DNA from: Macrotrachela quadricornifera
Taxonomy: Eukaryota; Rotifera; Eurotatoria; Philodinida; Philodinidae
Reading direction: 5' to 3'
NCBI GenBank assembly: GCA_022393335.1
Contig: JAJEKB010020480.1
Span: 10,163-74,162, forward strand
DNA: 64,000 nt
The position numbers were made by a program, and so were the translations under genes. The notes under the pieces are model-generated. The model had not been told where the DNA came from. It saw only the letters and a list, made by a program, of their open reading frames with translations, and did not search any database. This document shows positions 13,942 through 25,894 of this stretch, in pieces. The stretch's first letter is position 1. Every line of letters begins with the position of its first letter.

Positions 13942-16016
13942 TTGTATAAATTACAAAAATATTAATACCAATATACTGGAATTAATTATCTAGTTTTTTC
14001 GATAGAAAACAAACAAATGAATAAGTTTAATACAAAAATTTTTTGCTTTTCATGTATGTATAGGAAATGTATTATTCATACAATTATAAAATATGGAAAG
14101 ATGAATGGGTAGAAAACAAACCATTGAAAAATAATCAATACCTTCATATGATTTTGAATAAAAATAAAAATTGAAATATAATATTACATTTGAAGAAAAT
14201 GAAAAAGTTTATATAAATAATAAAGGAAAAAATAGAAATTTAATATATTTTCAAATAGATGGCGTTAACTATCGAATTCTAAGCAACATTCAGATCATTT
14301 TCTAAAACAAAAGTATGAAAAAATTTGAGTAGCAGTGTCATCAATAAGAGATAGGTAATATTACTTATCACTCACCGCTTGAGAAAGTAGTTGGTAGTAA
14401 GTGTAATGATCAAATAAGTAATAGACGAATTATTTATGTTAGTTAATCGATCCTTATTAGGATTGTACACATACATATTGACTGATAGAATAACGTATAG
14501 ATGAAAGACTTATGTGTAGTTCGAAGAAATATCCTTGAAGATCTTCAAAAATAGTGGCGATCATATCTCAATTTCGTATAGAAAGTTTGACGAAGCTTTC
14601 TCTCCGTACCGACTAATAGAGAAAAAATGTTCTGTTTTTCTGCATTATTTGATCATACATCAACTCATATCATCATAATATAATATTTTCGAGCACATAA
14701 ATCCAAGAAAAGTAGCGAATGTACAGGGTGATAGAGAATTTCAGGCTCTACCAAAATCTGTAGTTGTTTTTCTTAAAAAGCTTTCACACAGAACTAATAA
14801 ATTCAAAAAAGAAACCACAAAAGCAACGAAAAATGCTGATTTTTTCCTACTTGTTGATTCAGGATTTTTTCATTGTACTCAAATTATTTTTCAATAAATG
14901 AATGCAAGGAAATGGATAAGCATTCAGGATGATAGAGAATTTCAAGGTCTATCAGAATATGTAATTGCCTTTTTTATAATATAGTTCTATGATGATGAAA
15001 AAATGAAAAACCTAATTTTGAGTGCACAAAATATATTTCGTCTCGGAGAATCTCATGTTGAGGGTGCTTGTATTATACTCAATTTTTCCACTGATACGTC
15101 ACCGAAAACCAAAATGTAAATACATAGGGTTGTTAAAAACTCCACGGGCTTTTAGAATATCTCATTGGTTTTTAAAAAGTATTTTATTATGATGACGATA
15201 TATTGGAAATACCGACTGAAACTATTTTTTTCCGGGAGGATATATAATATAATAATATCCTGGATAAATAAATAAATCTTAGTTTTCACCAATATTAATT
15301 AAAGATGTTTCATAATAAATAATTAAATTGACAACAACAACTCATGAAATTCTTTTGATAAGTTAATGATGAAGATTTTAAATGAAGTAAATATTTATTT
15401 GTTATTTTAATTATAAATTGATATAAACCATAAGTTAATATTTGCGATGGGATTAGTATATCTTCGTTATTTAATATTCATTTAACATATATTTATTGAG
15501 AACATATTGGTATACAAATATTTATTATCCATTGAATAATTAACAAATTTGATATTGAACAATTAGTTTTTATAATAGAACTAATTAAAAGATCTTCACT
15601 TTTTGTATGTTCTTTTGCTTTTAATAACAAATTTATTGAAAGAATAAGATTTATTTTATGGGATAAACATGCTAAATAATTTATTTTATTTAAAAGAATT
15701 TTCATTTTTAAAATAAATATACTCCTCAAGATAGTAACGAAAAATGATCATAAAGGTCTTTAGAAATTTTGATGAAAATATTCAAGAGACACGCTGTTAA
15801 TACTACATATAGTTTTAAAGAAATTTCATGGATAATTGAGTGAAAGATCTCAAAAATGTTATAATATCTTCTAGCGACATCTGAACAAATACATAATCAT
15901 TAGAAGTTTCGTTTTAAACGAAATTCAACTACTTAGAATGATAAACAGCTTTTCTAATAAATTTTCTTCAGACAATATATACTACATGTAGTTTGATTTT
16001 CTTTTTCAGAAATTTA
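13942..16016. other. Intergenic region with degenerate repeats
   Basis: Upstream of Maelstrom copy 2. It holds three diverged repeat copies (14720-15200, listed separately) and a 20-base segment at 14566-14585 that recurs in reverse orientation at 24941-24960. A 78-codon minus-strand ORF at 15493-15729, rich in Ile, Leu and Asn, has no recognisable domain and could be chance or a lone exon. Nothing else was supported. Confidence 0.5.
14720..15200. repeat. Three degenerate copies of a ~200-base repeat
   Basis: Similar blocks begin near 14727 (CAGGGTGATAGAGAATTTCA), 14927 (CAGGATGATAGAGAATTTCA) and 15126 (TAGGGTTGTTAAAAACTCCA). Each is followed by a G-G-C/T-C-T-A-x-C-A-x-A-A-T core and then a T-rich run. 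Spacing is about 200 bases in the same orientation, so this is a decayed tandem or a piece of a repetitive element. No ORF survives. Confidence 0.5.
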
Positions 16017-16784
16017 ATGGCTTCATTAACAAATGTTAATATCGGACAATCATTATATCGTGATGAATTATCAACAACGGGAGTCTTTACATGTATTGTT
16101 GTTGTTGGGCATTTTTTTAGCAATACAACATTTATTCACCACATATCTTCCACCGATTTTGATCTTGAAGCAATTAATCTAGCTTATGAAGGACAAATGA
16201 TGATTGAAAATTCAATATGACATATAAATAATTCCAATGCAAAGGTTGCGTCTCTATGTGACATATTTATAGTTGGTGGTGTTGATACAAAACAATTTCT
16301 TAATCTTGAAAAAGCTTTACATTCAATCAAAATTAATTTTATAAATATGACACCTATTGATTCAAAAGTTAGTTCTGTTGATTTACAGACTTTTCTGGAA
16401 CGGATTAAATATATTAACATTACCATGAATTATGCAGATAATAGTATGGATTATGAAAATATTGATGATGATCATCTTCAACGTGAACGACCAATCTCGG
16501 ATATTACTATAATCTCAAATAAAAACCTACAACCACCTTTATTTTGCATTATCCAATATTTCGGACGTGAACATGAATTATGTGGTGGTCCACGTACAAT
16601 AAAGCCATTAATAATGTATTTATATAATTTTCATTATCAATGTTGGCACATTATAGATCGTTCTGAACATGACCATTTTTATTCATTACAGATTAAAAAT
16701 GTTATTAAAAACTTTAAAGGTGATCTTTTCTCAAAGATAACCGAAAATTTGATTGATAAAATTATCCAGAAAATCGAACATTAA
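16017..16784 (+). pseudogene. N-terminal Asn amidohydrolase-like ORF broken by TGA
   Basis: From ATG 16017 one frame stays open to the TAA at 16784 (254 residues) except for a single TGA at 16218-16220. Residues near the start read STTGVFTCIVVVGHF ... TTFIHHISS. Later come DIFIVGGVDTKQF and, near the C-terminus, GREHELCGGPRTIKPL. These blocks resemble, in order, the catalytic T-C, the LVGGF-D and the AGGP motifs of NTAN1, which deamidates N-terminal Asn in the Arg/N-degron pathway. The resemblance is from memory and modest. The TGA falls in the linker between the first two motifs; no GT-AG intron removes it, and no selenoprotein context is visible. A CAG acceptor-like site sits just before the ATG (16007-16009), so an upstream exon is possible. 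It could be a young pseudogene, an allele with a nonsense change, or a sequencing error. Confidence 0.4.
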
Positions 16785-17806
16785 TATTGACATGCTTTTT
16801 TTTATATGAAACATTACTTGATTTTTTTATGAAACATCACTTGATTTTTTTATTGATTAAGAAACTATTAAAAGATTGATTTTAAAAAAATTCTTTTCAA
16901 TTTTTACAAAAAAAAGAGAGGTATCCTTAATTCTTTCAAGAACATATCCAATGAAAATCAATACTAGATCATTCAAGAATTGAAGCAAGAAACTTTGGTA
17001 ATGAATATATTTTAACAATACTTTTAATGTATTGAGATCGGAAAAGCTATGTATAGGCAATAGCCGTGAATCGGTTCGTAAATTACCTTTGCACACACTT
17101 TCTATAGCATTATTATCATTTGACTGTTATCTCAGATTATGAATCTAGCGATTTTATTGATGTAATACCATTCTCTATTACACTCTCATTGAATTCTCGT
17201 ACGATGCATATACATTTATTTTTTTGTTTGTCCAAATAAATTTATATGATGTTACCAGTTAGTCTTTCAAAAAAAAATGCTTTTTACGATCAAAAATAAC
17301 CTCATTCACCAAGAATTACAAGAGTAAGAGTCTACGAGAAGATTAAATAGTGTTCATTGATAAATTTTGTTATGGAAAATTGACAGAATCACTAGAAGTA
17401 ATCCTGAGAAACAAAGATTTCTTTGTGCACACTTTAAATGATGACATTCATTTTCAATCGTGCAATTTGCTACACTAATAGAATCATCTATGCAACTATA
17501 TAGTCAACTTTCATTCTTCACAACAAAAAAAAGGAAATAATATCAATGGAAGCAATGGGATGACTTTTTAAGATAACTCTATCCGGACTTCTAACTAAAA
17601 ATAATTAACAAAATATATTACTGGTAAATCTTAAATAAATATGAAACGTAGATGAATTATCTTTGTTTTCTAGAAGGTAAAGTTAAAAGTAAAAAATAAA
17701 TTGTATATAAGAATCGTTGAATAGCTCTTGATTGAAATCGATATAAGAAAAAAAGTGAATTCAGATAACATTTCGTTACTCTTCCCAATTGATTTATTTC
17801 ATCATT

Positions 17807-18058
17807 CTATAAATAAAGAAAAAGATAATTTCTAATCTTGTCTGTAATGTACTTTTTGTACAGCTTTTTTAAAAATAAACTAAATATTTCCTTTTCATTG
17901 AATTTATGTAATTCTTCAAATTGACTTTTGGCTTCATTATTATATGAACTGACTTCGAAAACAGTTTCAAAATCTTGAATAGATGTGTCAAAACCTTTAT
18001 GAACTAGATTAGGTTGATCACGACGAAAATGACTTTTTTCATGTTTTGTATCATGAGC
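17807..18058 (-). pseudogene. ORF remnant of unknown identity
   Basis: The reverse strand is open for 83 codons between TGA (18059-18061) and TAG (17807-17809). It reads a charged, non-repetitive peptide (HDTKHEKSHFRRDQPNLVHK ... KSQFEELHKFNEKE) more protein-like than neighbouring chance frames, but it lacks a Met start. I do not recognise it. It may be a lone exon or a decayed gene fragment. Confidence 0.25.
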
Positions 18059-18302
18059 TCATATAGTTTCACATGAAGTTTTACTTCCTGGGTAATCATA
18101 TCATTTGAAATAGTATAATATCATGTCAAATTTGATTGAAAAACATATTTTAATTTCCAAGATCTTTGTCTATCATGCTCATTTTCCAATATTACATTTA
18201 GGAGATAATGAAATACAGTTTTATATCTTATTTTTACAACAAGTTCAGGCTAATTACCTTTTTAATTAATCAGAAATTTTTCTTGTTATAAGTAGAATTA
18301 AT

Positions 18303-18416
18303 TAGAGATGTGCAGGGTTAGGGTATGAAAGTTACAGGGTAAGGTAGGGTTAGGGTGAAGAAAAACTTCATAGGGTAGGGGCAGGGTATGAAAAAGGTTT
18401 ACCCTGCACATCTCTA
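18303..18416. mobile_element. hAT-type MITE, 114 bases
   Basis: Perfect 16-base terminal inverted repeats (TAGAGATGTGCAGGGT at 18303-18318; reverse complement at 18401-18416) bound a short G-rich interior with several AGGGT/GGGTTA motifs. The flanks are GAATTAAT (18295-18302) and GAATCAAT (18417-18424), identical at 7 of 8 bases, as expected of an aged 8-base hAT target duplication. There is no coding capacity, so an hAT transposase elsewhere would have had to move it. The telomere-like TTAGGG motifs are internal to the element. Confidence 0.75.
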
Positions 18417-19186
18417 GAATCAATATCGTATTTATAGTTCGAAAATAGTTTTGGTAATACCGAAAACAAGGATCATCGATGATCGCATTATAGAACGTAT
18501 ATATCATCGACAACGAGATCATCGAACATAGTCAAAACTATATTACCGAATTTCGATCATCTCTGCTTCTATGATTTAGTATTCGACGAAGAGCACTTTG
18601 ACCTTGGAAAGATATGGAATTAAAAACAGTTAATCCTTGTACGAGTCATCTAATTTCATTGTCCTTTAAGCTTATATTAGAATTATTTTCGACGTTTGAA
18701 TGTTGTTATAAATACTTACACACTGCCTGTTGATTGTGTTTTAAATTATGTCGATTCAAAATCATATTTATGGTGATAATGTCTATGTGTATACATACAT
18801 TTTTATTTGTAAATGCGGATTGTAAATAAATAAAAATATTCGATGAAAAAGAAAATTCATGGTTTGAACTTGATTAAAGAACTATATGTGCAGCTTTATG
18901 ATTTTCGATAATACAAATTGTTTAAAACAATTTAGACCCTAAGATGTTAGAAAAATTTGATAGATTGCATCTTTGCACAAAAAGGAATAAATGATTAAAT
19001 ATTTGCTCTAGAAAATTATTTTATGATTGGAAATTGTATAATTAAAAATACACTAATTTAGTAGCTATTTTGACTTTTCTTGCAGTTAAGTTTAGATTAA
19101 CATGAACAGAACTAGATTTATTTAATTTTATAAGTAATTTGTCAATAAATGCAGACGAAGTATTTTCTTTGAAAAACAAATTCAAT

Positions 19187-22100
19187 TTAAAGCCAAATAA
19201 TGACCTCTTCATTCGAATCGATAATTATTTTTGCTGGTGAATGATGATTCATCGATTGAACATGTTGATTGAGAAGCATTCTGAACACGTCACGAGCTGT
19301 TGGAGGACGAGTTAGAAAAAAAGAACAACGTCTATTTAAATGTAAAATGACTACTTTTGATGTAGGAAATAGGAGAGCATCGAGCCATGATAAAATCCGT
19401 TTAGCAAGTAGTTCTGGTGGTGTGAGCATGAAACGACGAGAACCAAATGTAAGATATTGCAATTGTGGAAAGGCTTGATTAGTTGGCAAACGTTTAATTA
19501 GAGAGGCAGGTGGATTATCCTCTCTTCTTAAACGAATATTTAACTGTTGAATAGAAGGCCAAGGTAAATGAGAATATGTAAGAAACGGCCGAAGATCATG
19601 CCACCATAGTGTCAGACACTGAAGCAAAGGAGCACATCGACGTATTTGATCAAGAATAAAAAAACGACTATAAATTGGTGTAACAGATCTATCAATGAAA
19701 TTCTTAATTCTTATTAGATTCCAATCAAAATTGAGTTCAACATAACGCAAAGCTGGTAATATAATATGCCAAGAACATGGATTTGAGATTATTTCCTGAA
19801 AAATTCAAATAAGCGAGACTGTCATTAGAAAGAAATTCGCTCATTTCTTACTTTAATATCATAATATAACTCGAGTGAATTAACATATTGAAACTGGGTA
19901 AGAGTGCTATTGATCGACGAAGGAATACAATCAACTGTCCATTGAATATGATTGATCTTATTATTGATTGTTGATTGTCCTCCAAATGTATGATTATACA
20001 CTGTTCGTTGACTATTTAACATATATGGAACCGTGTAAAGTAAAATACTTTCGTTAATTTCATATTCAACGGCATGATGATTTAAGTCAAACCAGTAAAG
20101 ATCAATCTTTTCAAGCTTTGTTTCAACAGGTAGAAAAATCACAAACTGAAGATTACGTAGACAAACCAAAAAACTTCTAATGCTGTTTTTCAATGTAATC
20201 AGTTCATTCTTATCTACATAAGAAAAGCAAAGAGAAATTTAATCATCTGAAATAACATACACGTTCTCAATATTTTTACTATCTATACATACCCTTAGCA
20301 CTACAATTTACTAAAATTAATGACACAACTTGACTCATTGATGTTAGATTTTGTATTAAAACAATAATATCACCGATGGATATCTGTTGCAAATGTAGTG
20401 TGCGTAAATATGTCATATCAGCTCGCTTTAAATTGAAATCTTTTGGACACAATGTAGAACAGGTCAAATCTTTATGCAGATCACAGCGACAAAGATGCGA
20501 AAAACATCGTAGCTGTTCCAATGTAATATGAAGATATTCTATGCGCGGTAAAGTGTTACGTTGCATAAGTAGTAACAAATCAGATATTTTTTGTATTGAG
20601 AGACGCAGATGAACAGTGTTGACAAATGTGAAATATTCAAGTTCACTAGTGACATATTCGTTTAGATCTTTCGGTAACCAAAGGCATGTATCATCTAAAA
20701 CAAAAAAGATCAGTCATAAATAATGAATATTTCTTTACTTGGTAAGTTTGAAGATCGATTTTGCACAAGGAAAAAGGTCTTTTCTTCTTATATACAAATG
20801 GAACTTTAGTTTTGACATAAATCTTTCCTTTAATCATATTTATGGAAACTAAATTTTTCTTGAAAGTATTTATCGAGCCTCTAAAACACTTTATTAACTT
20901 ACGAAAAAAGAGTATCTGATCGATGCAAAACAGATTAAATATTCAAATAAGATACATTTTTATTAAACTGAACTCTCAAGAATCTTCTATTAACAATTCA
21001 CCGAAACTACATCTTGTATAAAATATTTCTATCAGATATTTTCTTTGATAAGAAATTAAATTTTCAATTTGTACTTATGGATAAAAGTATATCTTTGAGG
21101 CAGAGTCCGACTAAAAAGATCATCATTCACAAATCGTATGAAGTTCAATCACTTCCTTTCCAATCTAATCGATTAATTTAAGTATTTCTATTTCAAATAT
21201 CATAACGAGATTTGTGATATCTTACGCTCATTTTCTACATGAAATATGTGATGAGTTGCACGACATCTCAATTAAAAAATGAATTCTTATTTAAATTCTT
21301 TTAACCCTCAACATCAGATAACTAATACCGATGTTTAGATATTCAAATTCACACTTTTTTAGAGCGTTTAAACTTGAAAAACTTCGAATATTACCAAGAG
21401 GTCTTGTTTTTTGTACGTAATAATCGTTCAAGTTTGTAAAGTTAAATTTTCCAATTTCTAAAGCAATTTAACAACATCATCAATTTACGAAAGTAATTTG
21501 ACGAATTTTGCATCAACTCAGGTATAATTCTAATCTATATTCTCATGAGAAAAATACTCATTGATCACGTCATTTCTCGACATAACAGGATACGAAATTT
21601 TTGTTCTCAGTTAGTTTGAAATATTTAGACAGAATCGTGAAAAACTTGTTTTTCATTTCGACTTTTTATTTCTAGTTATTCGTTCAAGTAAGACAATTCA
21701 TCTCTTGCGATAATGTGATTAGCTTCAGTCTTACTTCATCATAATAATGTTGCAAATCGGTTTTAATTCAAAATAATTTTACTATTCTCATGAAATACTT
21801 TTTCGAAAAACATCTGACTACTAAATTAGATGAACAATGACATTATCTTTCTCATTGGATACATTGTTAATCTACTCATTCACGTTCAATTCTACTAAAT
21901 TACAAATATTAATTAGCTATAAACACATCCTCTATCTTGAAAATCTCATTTATCTTCCAATAGAATGACTGTTTTCTATAATATTCTTCTTTGATTGAAG
22001 AAACACAGTATAAGATCGTTGGACTGAATTAATATTGATAGAAATACTCTAAACTCTTCCAAAAGATGTTTTAAGACTACCTTTAATAAGGATCAGCTGC

Positions 22101-22603
22101 ATTGTGTGTAAAGAGATGCGCCATTTAATGATTTGTTTTAATATCTGTTCGTATCCTGAGAGCTTATCAAAGTAAAATATAATACGACGCAATGTCGATG
22201 CATTTTGATGGATGAGTCGAATAATCTTGTATTGAACATATTCACTGACGAGATCAAAATAGACCGTACAATGACGAATACGTGGAAAAAAAGAAGCACC
22301 ATTTTGAAGCCATCGGCTGACTATTTCATTCGATAGAACTGGTTCATTGAACACAAGAGAAGTTATACGATCAGCATACGTCGAATGTTCGTTTTGAAAA
22401 TAATTCAAACATTGACCATATGTTTTAAACGACGTCAAAGAGATTTCAAAAGCAACACGAGTCTGTGCCACTTGAGCTAACATTTGAATACGATTGTTAA
22501 GTTTCCACACGAGCCATGTCGAACTCAGCTGTTCCCAAGTAAAATACACGAAAAGTTCTAACCATAGTTCATTTGGCAGATCTTCTAATATCGTCGTAAT
22601 CAT
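19187..22603 (-). CDS. F-box protein with LRR-like C-terminal region
   Basis: Exons 22081-22603, 20293-20694, 19852-20213 and 19187-19795 (GT-AG, phases consistent) encode 631 aa. Residues 5-45 are an F-box: LEDLPNELWLELFVYFTWEQ followed by LSSTWLVWKLNNRI, the segment that docks on Skp1 in SCF ubiquitin ligases. The remainder consists of irregular hydrophobic strand/helix units (LPRIEYLHITLEQL, MTYLRTLHLQQISI, LPALRYVELNF, WPSIQQLNIRL, FPQLQYLTFG), typical of divergent leucine-rich repeats that recruit substrate. No specific substrate can be named. Intron 1 is 1386 bases, far longer than the others (63-79 and 56). F-box/LRR genes of this style are, to my knowledge, numerous in bdelloids and belong to the accessory rather than core gene set. 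Confidence 0.82.
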
Positions 22604-23638
22604 ATTGATAAATTCTGTTTATCTATACGTAGAAAATTCTAAACATGCTCTATATACGTATGAACCGACAGACAATGCACGTCCGCACAGAACATGCAAC
22701 AATATCTTTTTAATTGTAATCAGTCTGATAAATCGAATAGCTAGAAAAAAGAAGAAAGAAAAAATATAGAAATGAAATAGGACGAATAATAAAACGTATG
22801 ATTGAATATAAGAAAAGAAAAAATGTCCGACTATTAAAATATGCCAATAAAAAATTTTATTGCATGAATAAGTTAATTTAAAGTTAAATCATCTTTTAGA
22901 GTTGATTTAAATGTTAATTCGTTTATCCAGTGTTCACTCATTATATACTTTTGGTAGTTAAATAACTGTGTCGAATCTGCATTGTTCTGTCATTTTGACT
23001 TGACTATTAATATGAAGCTCTATATCTGAGTATAATTCATTTGCAAAAGTTCTCTTTATGTAACTGTTACTGTTTATAATGAGCTGGCAGCCAGCCAAAA
23101 AGACACAATTTTCAATAAACATACATTTTCTTAAAATTTACATGGAAACTGAGGACAGCGAATTTTAGTTTTGGACAATCCACATGAAAATGTATATGTA
23201 AATACGCAAAAGATATTTCAAGAAAATGAAAACTGAAGACAAATAACAAGAGATTTCTAAAACAATATCTGTTCTTATGATTTTGTCCAGCGTTATATAT
23301 AGAAAACTTTACCACTTTTTGAATTATACAATCAGCTTGGATTAGCATCAACTCATATTGACACATTAGTACATTGATTCATCAAGTTCATATCGAGTAG
23401 TATACTTAATATAGACAATAAAACAACACAGAATGTAAGATTCATATAACATCTGTGTTTTAAATCTATTTGCAATTCACGTTAACTGTTCATTTAATAC
23501 GCTCATTGAGTAAGGTCGAAACATATATGTCATATCCGTTGCTCTCATTACTGCTCAAAAATTTCACTATTACTTATGTTTATAATTAATCTAGAATGAC
23601 AATATAGTTTTGAATTGCCTTAGATTTATTGATTTAGA
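22604..23638. other. Intergenic, upstream of the F-box gene
   Basis: About 1.0 kb of AT-rich sequence upstream of the F-box start. Small frames at 22494-22769 and 23112-23366 show no coding character. No repeat or RNA gene was recognised. Confidence 0.45.
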
Positions 23639-23919
23639 TCAGTTAGGTTCTCTAACAATCCAGAGCACCAATTTTGATAGTCTCTTTCGTACAGAAGAAT
23701 GTTCAAGATGTTCAAATCGGTTGATTTGCACATCGCTCGCAAAAATAGTGAATCCTCTTTCTTCACAGGAACAATACCATGACAAGTTCTAAAACTTTCC
23801 TGAACATATATCACATGTAAAATCACCTGTTGAATATTGTTTGCTAAGGTTTTTCCGGTGATTGCCATCATATAACTTGAGTCGATGTCCTTGTGGGCAG
23901 ATCAGTTTTAGTGCATCTA
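23639..23919 (-). pseudogene. Cys/His-rich zinc-finger domain remnant
   Basis: After an acceptor-like TTCATAG, the reverse strand reads DALKLICPQGHRLKLYDGNH, then GDFTCDICSGKF, a TAG stop, and in the same frame WYCSCEERGFTIFASD. The order C-P-x-G-H, C-D-x-C, W-x-C-x-C and then F-T-I is that of C1-like (DC1-type) treble-clef fingers. The final Cys pair is replaced by F-A-S-D, and the stop splits the domain, so it looks dead. It lies 300 bases downstream, in transcription order, of LRR fragments on the same strand and may once have belonged to one gene. Confidence 0.5.
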
Positions 23920-24221
23920 TGAAGAACAAAATAAATCAGACAAAAACTGATCAATTTCTTTCACAAAGTTAGAAAAAGATATCAAGCAATGAGATTTTAG
24001 ATTCATAGCTTAGGATATAAATAGAACTTTAGATGCTATACAAAATGATTCTACCTTTTTTATCGAAAAACAAGACTGAAACAACGCATTTAGTTTTATT
24101 ATCTGTTGCGCTTAACATTTTAAAAATCTATTCGAAAATCAATTCTTCTTACCATAGAGATCTAATTCGATTGGCTTCTAAAAAATCTTTTAAAACATCA
24201 TAACAAAATCAATAGAATCAA

Positions 24222-24700
24222 CAATAATTAACCACTCTGTTCATTCTGTTTCGCTGAACATCTGCCATATACGTTTTACCTTTCGGTCCAATATCATTTC
24301 CACGAAGTTTAAGTTTCGAGAGTGTCTATGAGAAAATAAAAATTATATATATCAAGAATTTAATATCTTCAATGTTACGTGATTATATTTTAATGCATCA
24401 GCAAGATGGGAATCTTCTTTATCTCCAATAAGATTTGATCGAAGATCCATAACAACAATTGCATAACATCAAACTCACATATACGTAAAAGATGCATTAA
24501 AGAAACACGATAGTTACCGACGATTCTTTTAATAATACGGCTAAAAGCTGAGCACCTCGATCACTTATCTTATTTGAAATAAGACTAATGTCTTGGACTT
24601 CCTGAAAAAAGTTAAGACAGAAACACATATTAAGAAACAATTAATCAATTATTCACCTTAAATGTTGATAAAGTAGAGATCATGCATTCGATTATATTAA
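24222..24700 (-). pseudogene. Leucine-rich-repeat gene fragment (NLRC/RNH1 type)
   Basis: Short minus-strand exons of about one repeat each encode ribonuclease-inhibitor-type LRRs. At 24657-24700 the frame reads IIECMISTLSTFK. At 24518-24601 (84 bases, exactly 28 codons) it reads EVQDISLISNKISDRGAQLL. At 24379 to about 24460 it reads VVMDLRSNLIGDKEDSHLAD, and from 24325 down, TLSKLKLRGNDIGPKG. Several donor/acceptor pairs fit, but the junction before VVMDL has no acceptor free of an in-frame stop, and the frame after IGPKG soon hits TGA. No start codon or complete 5' end is visible. This is probably a decaying member of an LRR family; a rearranged but expressed gene cannot be excluded. Confidence 0.55.
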
Positions 24701-24740
24701 TAATATCTCTATACGAACTATTTTTGTTGAAAATTAGCTC

Positions 24741-25894
24741 GTAATATTAGATCATAATAGGTCGATACTTTTGCATTTCATTTTATCACTTCTTAATAAA
24801 TTTTCTTAAAAAATAAAGTATATCACAAGATGCAACATGAAAAACTCTACATTTTACAAAGAATAATTATAAAAAGATGATATAGAAAAGTAGAGTATTC
24901 TTTTCTCTATCAGACGATATAGAACGAAGGTTTTCTCAAGCTTTCTATACGAAATTGAGATACGACTTGCCATCAGTTCATCGTGTCGAAAATAAATATT
25001 CGGATTAATTCGAATGATATTAGAGAAGAAAATCTATTGATTTCAATTAGAAAATTGATTGTTCTTTTCTTTTTTGTTAATGATTCTTCTTCAATTAATG
25101 TGTACTGAAAGTGTTTGAATATCTATGTATATTATAAAAATTTGGCAAAAATAATGTACAATAAATAAAATGCATCAATTCATTTACATATATCGAAGAT
25201 CAAATTTACCAGAAGAATTTTTAATTAAAAGCTGTCGAGGAACATCAAGCGGAAGGCAAACTAATCTGCTTATATACAAGAAATACTATACATTCTTTTG
25301 ACAAAAAAAAATTATTTAGTAAATACAATAGAAAAGAAATGCTAAAATAAAAAATAGAAACTTGGATCAACTTCTTTTCTGTTTACAGTTAACTATTGAA
25401 AGACAAAATATCCAAGTTTAAACTCTAATTTTTTCAGTAACATGACGTACACAAAAGATGAAATATCTCATATGAAAGTGCATTACAAAATATACATCTA
25501 GCTTCTTTTAAAAAGCTTTTTGTCGATTGACCTCTTGCTTTTTTCTCAAAGCCAAATATATTAATATTGCCATTTCGTCCTTATGAATCATGATACACAT
25601 ACTCGAGAAAACAAGCTTACTATCGGATTAGTGCTGACCTTTTCTCTTCTTTCATATTCACTATAACATATTCCGATCAATATGCATTAACAGTAGGTTA
25701 TCATTCACAAACTAAAATATCTATTGGTAAATTATCTCCTTAACAATGTACAGAACTCTATCGTGTTATTGACATTCCAATCATTCGCCAGATTATTTTT
25801 AAAAATTTAAACATTATAACTATTATTTTATTTAAATTATTTTTTGAAAGAAAAACAATAATAAATGTTAATCATAATAAAGAAAATAATTATT
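24741..25894. other. Intergenic between LRR remnant and GPCR
   Basis: About 1.15 kb. It carries the reverse-oriented copy (24941-24960) of a 20-base segment also found at 14566-14585, pointing to a dispersed repeat. Otherwise AT-rich with no supported feature. Confidence 0.45.

Larger units (their letters stand above)
16785..19186. other. Gene-poor region with a MITE and an ORF remnant
   Basis: About 2.4 kb. It contains the 114-base hAT-like element at 18303-18416 and an open frame without a start codon at 17807-18058 (both listed separately). The 79-codon minus ORF at 16857-17096 has no recognisable product. The rest is AT-rich without visible structure. Confidence 0.45.

Noticed and set aside
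16218..16220. TGA as a selenocysteine codon
   Set aside because: No redox motif around it and no SECIS-like hairpin noticed downstream; a nonsense change is simpler.
18303..18416. Interstitial telomere from the TTAGGG-like motifs
   Set aside because: Motifs are irregular and enclosed by inverted repeats with a target duplication, so a transposon explains them; bdelloid telomere repeats as I recall them differ.
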